DNA of 64,000 nucleotides from Bacteroidetes bacterium UBA6221 (GTDB taxonomy: Bacteria; Bacteroidota; Bacteroidia; Chitinophagales; Chitinophagaceae): contig DISB01000018.1 in assembly GCA_002421685.1 (NCBI GenBank), positions 548,653-612,652 on the forward strand, given 5' to 3'. The notes under the pieces were generated by a model. It searched no databases and was not told where the DNA came from. It worked only from the letters and a program-made list of their open reading frames with translations. The position numbers and the translations under genes were made by a program. Shown one piece after another: positions 58,230 through 64,000 of the stretch; position 1 is the stretch's first letter; the number at the start of each line of letters is the position of its first letter.

Positions 58230-58511
58230 ATGACAGTGTTAGACACAATTATGTTGCAAGCCGATGCAGTAGCTACTGCCGCCGCTGCAGCAGCAGGAAC
58301 TGCTAAAGCAGGTGGCGCTATCGGTGCCGGTTTAGCCGCACTGGGTGCAGGCGTAGGTATCGGCCAGATCGGTAAAGGCGCGGTAGAAGCTATCGCCCGT
58401 CAGCCGGAAGCAGCAGGTGAGATTCGTAGTAATATGATCCTTACCGCAGCCTTCGTTGAGGGTGTTGCCCTGTTCGCGGTTATCGTAGGTTTCCTTGCGA
58501 TGGTGCTGTAA
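58230..58511 (+). CDS. atpE: F-type ATP synthase subunit c
   Basis: 93 aa, two TM hairpin: GGAIGAGLAALGAGVGIGQIGKGAVEAIARQPEAAGEI and MILTAAFVEGVALFAVIVGFLAMVL. The carboxylate Glu is in AFVEGVALF; the loop RQP is conserved. N-terminal Ala-rich stretch (TAAAAAAGTAK) is a short extension. Followed by a stem-loop before atpF. Confidence 0.97.
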   Translation: MTVLDTIMLQADAVATAAAAAAGTAKAGGAIGAGLAALGAGVGIGQIGKGAVEAIARQPEAAGEIRSNMILTAAFVEGVALFAVIVGFLAMVL

Positions 58512-58529
58512 TTTGCAACAACAAAATTT

Positions 58530-58564
58530 AACTGCACCCCGAGCATAGGGCAAAGGGTGCAGTT
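58530..58564 (+). promoter_or_regulatory. Intercistronic stem-loop atpE-atpF
   Basis: AACTGCACCC (58530-58539) and GGGTGCAGTT (58555-58564) form a 10-bp perfect stem with 15-nt loop, followed by ATTTAAT. It may be a partial terminator or 3' stabiliser that raises subunit c over later subunits, as needed for its high copy number. CCCCTTTTAGGGG follows at about 58653. Confidence 0.5.
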
Positions 58565-58686
58565 ATTTAATCCCTCCGGCTCCCTAAAGGGATAGAGGGT
58601 GCGAGAAATAAAAAACTAATAAACTGATAAAATATATCATTCTTTAAGTCCCCTTTTAGGGGATTTAGGGGTAAAATAAACAGACT

Positions 58687-59181
58687 ATGGATTTGTTAAC
58701 ACCGGAATTAGGGTTGTTTTTTTGGACGTTACTGGCGTTTCTGTCGGTATTCTTCCTGCTGCGCAAGTTTGCGTGGAAGCCAATTCTTAACGCATTGAGC
58801 GAGCGTGAAACAGGTATCGCCGAATCGATTGCTACAGCCGACCGCCTGAAGCAGGAAATGTCCCAGATGCAAAATGAGAACGAGAAGCTGATGGCACAGG
58901 CCCGCGAAGAACGTACGCAGATGCTGAAAGATGCCCGCATCGAGCAGGAGCGTATTATCAACAAGGCTAAAGAAGATACCAAAGCCATTGCAGACAAGAT
59001 GCTGGCCGAGGCAAGGCAGCAGATTGAGCAGCAAAAAATGGCCGCGCTTACCGAGGTGAAAAACCAGATAGGCAACCTGGCTGTGGAAGTGGCTGAAAAA
59101 GTATTGCGCAAAGAACTGGCCGGGGCAGAAAACCAAAGCAAGTATGCCCATACACTGGTTGAAGAAATAAAACTGAACTAA
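58687..59181 (+). CDS. atpF: F-type ATP synthase subunit b
   Basis: 164 aa, N-terminal TM (LLTPELGLFFWTLLAFLSVFFLLRKFAW) then a long charged coiled coil (ATADRLKQEMSQMQNENEKLMAQAREERTQMLKDARIE...). Forms the peripheral stalk dimer. Starts ATG at 58687. Confidence 0.95.
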   Translation: MDLLTPELGLFFWTLLAFLSVFFLLRKFAWKPILNALSERETGIAESIATADRLKQEMSQMQNENEKLMAQAREERTQMLKDARIEQERIINKAKEDTKAIADKMLAEARQQIEQQKMAALTEVKNQIGNLAVEVAEKVLRKELAGAENQSKYAHTLVEEIKLN

Positions 59182-59201
59182 TTAAAAAAAGAACTTACCC
59201 C

Positions 59202-59217
59202 CTCTCCCCCGGGAGAG
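59202..59217 (+). repeat. Hairpin between atpF and atpH
   Basis: CTCTCCC-CC-GGGAGAG is a tight 7-bp hairpin in the 61-bp gap between atpF and atpH, without a T-run. It resembles short dispersed intergenic repeats in Bacteroidota; role unknown. Confidence 0.4.
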
Positions 59218-59242
59218 TGCCGGGTTGAGGTAAATATATAAT

Positions 59243-59806
59243 ATGCCGAATCCACGTCTTGCTGCACGTTATGCCAAGTCTCTTATAGACCTCGCTGTTG
59301 AAAAAAACAGCCTGGAAGACACTTTGGCTGATATTAAGTACCTGGACAGTATATGCCGCAACAGCCCTGAATTTGTCAATGTGTTGCGCAGCCCGGTGAT
59401 ACACGCCGATAAAAAACTGGCCATTATCAACGCAGTGGTGGGTGATAGCTTAAAGCCCATTGCCCAGACTTTTATAAAATTGTTGGTAAGCAAAGGCCGT
59501 GAGGAAAGCCTGCCCGAAATAGTTCATGCATTTGTAGAGCAATACAAAGAAATGAAGAATATCAAGGCGGTAAAGCTGATCACCGCCGCACCGGCAGGCG
59601 ATTCTTTGAAGCAGGCGATCATGACTAAAGTAAAAGCTGCTTTGCCGGGCGCCACTATCGAGCTGCATGAAGTAGTAAATGAAGACCTGATTGGCGGTTT
59701 TGTGCTGGAGATGGAAGACAAACTGTTTGACGCAAGTATCCGCCGCGACCTGAACGACGTGAAAGCACAGTTCCGTAAGAACATTTATGTAATGGACTTA
59801 CGATAA
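59243..59806 (+). CDS. atpH: F-type ATP synthase subunit delta
   Basis: 187 aa. Helical N-terminal domain (PNPRLAARYAKSLIDLAVEKNSLEDTLADIKYLDSI) then C-terminal domain with LHEVVNEDLIGGFVLEMEDKLFDASIRRDLNDVKAQF. Links the peripheral stalk to the F1 head. Confidence 0.95.
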   Translation: MPNPRLAARYAKSLIDLAVEKNSLEDTLADIKYLDSICRNSPEFVNVLRSPVIHADKKLAIINAVVGDSLKPIAQTFIKLLVSKGREESLPEIVHAFVEQYKEMKNIKAVKLITAAPAGDSLKQAIMTKVKAALPGATIELHEVVNEDLIGGFVLEMEDKLFDASIRRDLNDVKAQFRKNIYVMDLR

Positions 59807-59850
59807 TTTTGAATAAGAATTTTTATAAACGATTATAAATAATAAATATC

Positions 59851-61434
59851 ATGGTTGAAATTAAACCGGATGAGATTTCGGCGATTCTTCGCCAGCAGCT
59901 TACCAACTTCAACGCTTCTGCCGACCTGGAAGAAGTGGGTACTGTATTGCAGGTGGGTGACGGTATCGCCCGCGTTTATGGCCTGAACAGTGTTCGCCAG
60001 GGTGAGCTGGTTGAATTTGTTGAAAATGGTGTGAAAGCTATAGCGCTGAACCTGGAAGAAGATAACGTGGGTGTGGTATTGATGGGTGAAAGCGGAACTA
60101 TTAAAGAAGGTGCACAGGTGCGCCGCACCGGCCAGATAGCCTCTATCAAAGTGGGCGAGGGCATGGTAGGCCGCGTGGTGAATACACTGGGTGAGCCTAT
60201 AGATGGTAAAGGCCCTATAAAAGGCGAACTGTACGAAATGCCGCTGGAGCGTAAGGCGCCGGGTGTTATCTTCCGCGAGCCGGTAAAAGAGCCGCTGCAA
60301 ACAGGTATCAAGGCGATAGATGCGATGATTCCCATCGGCCGTGGACAACGTGAGCTGGTTATCGGCGACCGCCAGACAGGTAAAACTGCCATCTGTATCG
60401 ATACCATCATCAACCAGAAAGAATTTTACGATGCAGGCCAGCCTGTATATTGTATATATGTAGCTATCGGCCAGAAAGCCTCTACCGTAGCCGGTGTAAT
60501 GAAGACACTGGAAGAGAATGGCGCGATGGCTTATACTACCATCGTTGCGGCTTCCGCTTCAGAACCCGCTCCACTGCAGTTCTACGCTCCGTTTGCCGGC
60601 GCGGCCATAGGCGAGTTCTTCCGCGATACAGGACGCCCTGCACTGGTGGTGTACGATGACCTGTCAAAACAGGCCGTGGCCTACCGCGAGGTGTCATTGC
60701 TGTTGCGTCGTCCTCCGGGCCGCGAGGCTTACCCCGGTGACGTATTCTACCTGCACAGCCGCTTGCTGGAGCGTGCAGCGAAGGTGATTAACGATGACAA
60801 CATCGCTAAAAACATGAACGACCTGCCTGACAGTCTTAAGAACAAGGTAAAAGGTGGTGGTTCTCTGACAGCATTACCGATTATCGAAACACAGGCGGGT
60901 GACGTATCTGCATACATCCCCACCAACGTGATCTCCATCACCGACGGGCAGATATTCCTGGAGTCTAACCTGTTCTTATCAGGTATCCGTCCTGCCATCA
61001 ACGTAGGTATATCGGTAAGCCGTGTGGGTGGTAATGCGCAGATCAAATCGATGAAAAAAGTAGCGGGTACCCTGAAACTTGACCAGGCCCTCTACCGCGA
61101 AATGGAAGCCTTCTCTAAATTCGGTGGTGACCTGGATGCCGCTACTAAAACCGTACTGGATAAAGGTGCCCGTAACGTGGAGATACTGAAACAAGCCCAG
61201 TACACACCGTTCCCGGTGGAAAAGCAGGTGGCTATTATCTACCTGGGTACCAACAACCTGATACAGCAGGTACCTGTTAAGAACGTAAAAGAGTTTGAAG
61301 AAACTTTCCTCCGCGAAATGGATTCAAAACTTCCGGAAGTTCTGGCAGAGTTCAAAAAAGGCCAGTTGAATGACGCCAGCATCGAGAAAATGGTGAAACT
61401 CGCCAAAGACCTGGTGCAGCAGTTCAAAAACTAA
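59851..61434 (+). CDS. atpA: F-type ATP synthase subunit alpha
   Basis: 527 aa. DGIARVYGLNSVRQGELVEF, GDRQTGKTAICIDTIINQK (Walker A), and VGISVSRVGGNAQIKSMKKVAGTLKL are family hallmarks. It is the last gene of the operon: a strong terminator follows at 61457 and no atpG is seen, though gamma usually follows alpha. Confidence 0.97.
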   Translation: MVEIKPDEISAILRQQLTNFNASADLEEVGTVLQVGDGIARVYGLNSVRQGELVEFVENGVKAIALNLEEDNVGVVLMGESGTIKEGAQVRRTGQIASIKVGEGMVGRVVNTLGEPIDGKGPIKGELYEMPLERKAPGVIFREPVKEPLQTGIKAIDAMIPIGRGQRELVIGDRQTGKTAICIDTIINQKEFYDAGQPVYCIYVAIGQKASTVAGVMKTLEENGAMAYTTIVAASASEPAPLQFYAPFAGAAIGEFFRDTGRPALVVYDDLSKQAVAYREVSLLLRRPPGREAYPGDVFYLHSRLLERAAKVINDDNIAKNMNDLPDSLKNKVKGGGSLTALPIIETQAGDVSAYIPTNVISITDGQIFLESNLFLSGIRPAINVGISVSRVGGNAQIKSMKKVAGTLKLDQALYREMEAFSKFGGDLDAATKTVLDKGARNVEILKQAQYTPFPVEKQVAIIYLGTNNLIQQVPVKNVKEFEETFLREMDSKLPEVLAEFKKGQLNDASIEKMVKLAKDLVQQFKN

Positions 61435-61456
61435 ACAACAGGATTGTCATATTTTT

Positions 61457-61486
61457 AAAGCCCGGTGCATTTTTGTACCGGGCTTT
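61457..61486 (+). terminator. Terminator of the atp operon
   Basis: AAAGCCCGGT (61457-61466) pairs with ACCGGGCTTT (61477-61486), loop GCATTTTTGT. Its flanks recur, imperfectly, at 62677-62724. Confidence 0.85.
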
Positions 61487-61508
61487 ATGTTTTAGCGATG
61501 CCGGTTGT

Positions 61509-62540
61509 TTATTTTAAGTATAACCTGGTCGTTTCGGTGGTGTTACCGCTGTTTACCTGCAGCAGGTATAGACCTTCTACTATGTTCTGCGGGCGTTGTA
61601 AGCTGATGGTGCTGTTTGCATTGCCATTGTATAATTCAGCTATTTTTCGGCCTGCTATGTCGCACAAGCTTACCTGCACTTGCCCCGTATAACCTGCAAG
61701 GTCCAGGTTAAACCCGTCTGTCGCGGGGTTGGGATAGATGCGCATCTCAACCTCTTGCTGTGCATTATTCACGGAAACAGGTGGCGTCTTATTATCATTG
61801 GCATTGGCAACTGTGTAAAAGCCCCCCTGCTTATGCCAGGTGACTGTGAAGGCTTTTATCTTAGTTTCATCCCACTTGGGATCCATGTATATTTTAAAGC
61901 TATCGGTCACAGTCATGCCTTTTGCGAATGAGGTTCCGCTAAGTTGCTTGCCAAATGCGCCCGGTATACCGTTAGGCGTTCGCCATACGTGTAGATGATT
62001 AGCGTTGCTGCCTTGTCCTGTTTGCGGTGCCACCACTACATCTTCGTACAGGTATACCGCAACAAATACCTCGCCGGACATAGCCTCGAAAAATTCGGTT
62101 TTTGTGGTGACTGTCAATGTATCACCGGTGCTGGTCAGCTTTTGCATAAAGCCGGTATTTACGTTTACCGGGCCGGATGAGTTGCTGTTGACGAAACTGC
62201 GTATACCCGGGAAATTCTGGTAACCGATATTGGTGGTGTTGATAAGGAAACTGGGCACTATGCTTACAGTCGGTATAAAGTTGTTCACTATGGTCGCGTT
62301 GAACGCGACCGGGTCGATAACGAGTTTTGCATCGCCATGGCCGTACCAACTAACGCAGACGGCGGATACATTTGAGTCCAGCACCTCGCGGAAAGTATTC
62401 CAGCCATAGGTGCCGGCGTCGTTACTGCCGCTTTCTGTGTACATCATCAGCAGCGTTTTGTTTTGTTTGGGTACATTGATGGTTTGCGCAGTGCAGTACG
62501 CCGAAATAAACAATGTACCGCCAAGCAGGAGCTTCTTCAT
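61509..62540 (-). CDS. T9SS cargo protein, type A sorting domain
   Basis: 343 aa, signal peptide (KKLLLGGTLFISAYCTAQ). The body, VSAVCVSWYGHGDAKLVID, IPTVSIVPSFLINTTNIGY and FVAVYLYEDVVVAPQTGQ, resembles Omp28-type thioredoxin-like domains but has no CxxC, so that label is tentative. The last 80 residues are a type A sorting domain (IYPNPATDGFNLDLAGY...EGLYLLQVNSG). It is flanked by a duplicated terminator segment on both sides. Confidence 0.8.
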   Translation of the reverse strand: MKKLLLGGTLFISAYCTAQTINVPKQNKTLLMMYTESGSNDAGTYGWNTFREVLDSNVSAVCVSWYGHGDAKLVIDPVAFNATIVNNFIPTVSIVPSFLINTTNIGYQNFPGIRSFVNSNSSGPVNVNTGFMQKLTSTGDTLTVTTKTEFFEAMSGEVFVAVYLYEDVVVAPQTGQGSNANHLHVWRTPNGIPGAFGKQLSGTSFAKGMTVTDSFKIYMDPKWDETKIKAFTVTWHKQGGFYTVANANDNKTPPVSVNNAQQEVEMRIYPNPATDGFNLDLAGYTGQVQVSLCDIAGRKIAELYNGNANSTISLQRPQNIVEGLYLLQVNSGNTTETTRLYLK

Positions 62541-62676
62541 AAGGCGAATTTTTATTGCTAATAGTTAATAGTTGTGAAATAAAATTGCGACAGGAGGGAA
62601 TACACTTCAAGACGGTTCCACTATCAAATTGGGTTGGGCGGTGATGCAGGGTGGAAAGTGCGGTAAAAAGCCCGGA

Positions 62677-62724
62677 ACAGGATTGTCATATTTTCGAAGA
62701 CAAGGGCATTTTGTACCGGGCTTT
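62677..62724 (+). repeat. Second copy of atpA terminator segment
   Basis: ACAGGATTGTCATATTTT at 62677-62694 is identical to 61438-61455. GCATTTTGTACCGGGCTTT at 62706-62724 differs by one T from 61467-61486. The left arm of the stem is not conserved here, but AAAAAGCCCGG (62665-62675) can pair with CCGGGCTTTTT instead. Two direct copies thus flank the T9SS gene. Confidence 0.7.
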
Positions 62725-62748
62725 TTTCATTTACTGCCCCCGTAGCCG

Positions 62749-62756
62749 TACCTTTG
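62749..62756 (+). promoter_or_regulatory. Bacteroidota -7 element before M4 peptidase
   Basis: TACCTTTG matches TAnnTTTG and lies 16 bp before the start codon at 62773. No clear -33 element. Confidence 0.45.
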
Positions 62757-62772
62757 CGCGCAAATGCCTCAT

Positions 62773-64000
62773 ATGAAAAAACTTATACCCGCGAGTGCGC
62801 TCTTTGCTACTCTGCTTTCTATCTTGTCCCCTGCCGCTTATGGCCAATCTGTAACCCGCGATACCAAAGACAATACGGTCGAATCCATTGTGTATACGGA
62901 AAACACGGGCCTGCCAATGGATAACATGGCAAAGGAATTGCCAGCAATTCTTGAATTAGGCAAAGGCCACGAACTTAAATTGAAGTATTCAAGCCCCGCA
63001 TCCAACGGCGTTGTAGTGAGCAAATACGCCCAATGGTACAATAATATCCCCGTAGAGCATGGTTCTGTAACCGTGATGGCGAAAAACAACCGTGCCACTT
63101 ATATCAACGCCAATATCTTCAATCCTGCGCAAGCACTTTCTGCAACGCCGGCTATTACAGAAGCCCGCGCTTTGGATATTGCGCTGGCCCATATCAATGC
63201 AAAAAAATACGCCTGGGAAGATGGTGCGCCTGCAAAACGCATGGCGAACAATCCCGCATTCAAAGCGCCCGCCGGTACGCTGGTTTGGGTAGAAGATTTC
63301 ACGCAGGATGCACTTGACAAACAACTGCACCTGGCTTATCGCTTTGAGATATTTGCAAAAGAGCCTTTGAGCAACGACCGTGTATATGTGGATGCGCAAA
63401 CAGGAAAAATATTGCTGAAAGACCCGCTGATGAAACACGTAGCCGCTACCGGCACTGCAGTGTACAGCGGCAATGTGGCCTTTGAAACAAACCTGCTCAG
63501 CCCCGGCTCTTACAGCCTGGAAGATGTAAGCCGCGATGTATATACATACGACCTGCAAGGCGGCACAAGTTTTGGCTCGGCAGTAGATTTTACCAACAGC
63601 TCCACTACCTGGGGCAAAGATTATTCAATAGACGTGCACTGGGGAACATCACGTGTGTTTGACTACTGGAAGAACGAACATAACAGGGTAAGCTTCGATG
63701 GAATGGGCACTGAGATCATAAGTTTCCTGAACTATGATATCAGCTACAACAATGCTTTCTGGTCGGGATACTTTATGGTGTATGGCAACGGCACCGGCAT
63801 GTTCAATGCCGGCATGGACCCATTGGTAGCGCTCGACGTTTGCGGTCACGAACTGGGTCATGGAATATGCCAGTACACCGCCAACCTGGTGTATGCTGGT
63901 GAGTCCGGCGCCATGAACGAAGGTTTCAGCGATATATGGGGCGCGGTGATTGAAAATTATGCTGCCCCCGATAAACAAATGTGGAGCGTAGGCGAAGAGC
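62773..64000 (+). CDS. M4 family (thermolysin-like) metallopeptidase, 3' end cut by window
   Basis: Open for 409 codons to the edge. Signal peptide (KKLIPASALFATLLSILSPAAYG) then FTP/PepSY-type propeptide (KLKYSSPASNGVVVSKYAQWYNNIPVEHGSVTVMAKN...AYRFEIFAKEPLSNDRVYVDAQTGKILLKDP). The catalytic domain begins near residue 215; zinc motif HELGHG at 359-364 and downstream GAMNEGFSDIWG supply the ligands and catalytic Glu. Secreted protease; a T9SS tail would be expected after the window edge. Confidence 0.93.
   Translation, partial: MKKLIPASALFATLLSILSPAAYGQSVTRDTKDNTVESIVYTENTGLPMDNMAKELPAILELGKGHELKLKYSSPASNGVVVSKYAQWYNNIPVEHGSVTVMAKNNRATYINANIFNPAQALSATPAITEARALDIALAHINAKKYAWEDGAPAKRMANNPAFKAPAGTLVWVEDFTQDALDKQLHLAYRFEIFAKEPLSNDRVYVDAQTGKILLKDPLMKHVAATGTAVYSGNVAFETNLLSPGSYSLEDVSRDVYTYDLQGGTSFGSAVDFTNSSTTWGKDYSIDVHWGTSRVFDYWKNEHNRVSFDGMGTEIISFLNYDISYNNAFWSGYFMVYGNGTGMFNAGMDPLVALDVCGHELGHGICQYTANLVYAGESGAMNEGFSDIWGAVIENYAAPDKQMWSVGEE

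Noticed and set aside
1..64000. CRISPR array
   Set aside because: I saw no regularly spaced direct repeats with spacers.

Overview
The window looks like a chromosome segment of a Bacteroidota bacterium, most likely of the Chitinophagaceae/Chitinophagia. The support is: several secreted proteins end in type IX secretion (T9SS) sorting domains; there is a GldC gliding gene and a RemB/Wzi-like barrel; several genes are preceded by a TAnnTTTG -7 element; Shine-Dalgarno sequences are weak; YbeY carries an HxxxHxxxxxD metal motif and dihydroorotase an altered QxH motif, which I recall as common in this phylum. There is no rRNA, no complete tRNA and no CRISPR array. The genus call is inference.

The window has two halves. 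From 1 to about 28,200 the DNA is visibly AT-rich and accessory: the right part of an integrated mobile/defence island whose left end lies outside the window. Its right border is probably at 28,182-28,204, where a sequence like the 3' end of a tmRNA or tRNA gene (T-loop TTCAAGA, then an acceptor strand and CCA-like end) sits just before a strong terminator. From 28,200 to 64,000 the DNA is more GC-balanced, densely packed core genome.

Island, left to right. A partial minus-strand gene (1-400). Two structured segments, a three-way junction (493-554) and a promoter-hairpin-terminator unit (578-691). An Xre/secreted-protein block (785-3585). A compact class I lanthipeptide locus (3700-8898) with a Pro-rich four-Cys precursor, LanC, full-length LanB and a small membrane protein, but no exporter or protease. 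A hairpin-rich non-coding stretch (9426-9591). An HNH-HIT fusion facing a two-gene cassette of an unrecognised protein and a PD-(D/E)XK-like nuclease (9661-12443). A mobile-element module (12694-20092): SSB, ArdC, a RuvC-like protein without its catalytic residues, Xre, a large serine recombinase and a VirD4/HerA-like ATPase. Four transcription units of this module share a TTAGCC...GGCTAA operator-like element. Downstream of the ATPase are three stem-loops that could be an origin of transfer. Then a HamA-HamB (Hachiman/AbpAB-type) defence pair with a C-terminal HIRAN domain, a divergent DUF4263/Shedu-like nuclease, and an unassigned envelope gene pair.

Core half. Surface glycan genes (two GT2 glycosyltransferases and a TylF-like methyltransferase, the latter flanked by remnants of an SBBP-repeat/CHU_C gene). 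Housekeeping genes: ftsH, rsfS, a BirA-type ligase, a TMTC-like TPR protein, a TrpG/PabA amidotransferase, cvpA, a YqeY protein, gldC, an RluA-type synthase, ybeY and feoA. A large T9SS cargo with six Ig-like repeats. A MutS-family ATPase and dihydroorotase. A RemB/Wzi-like barrel, then an MBOAT O-acyltransferase between two paralogous SGNH-like partners. A BNR lipoprotein, a CPA2 antiporter, pckA, and the F-ATPase operon atpB-E-F-H-A, which ends after alpha without gamma. Finally a T9SS cargo flanked by a duplicated terminator segment and the start of an M4 metallopeptidase.

Best candidates for something new: the lanthipeptide locus with its unusual precursor, the shared operator of the mobile module, the stem-loop cluster at 19,952-20,092, the structured RNAs near the left edge, the hairpin array at 9.4-9.6 kb, and the HNH-HIT / two-gene nuclease block.
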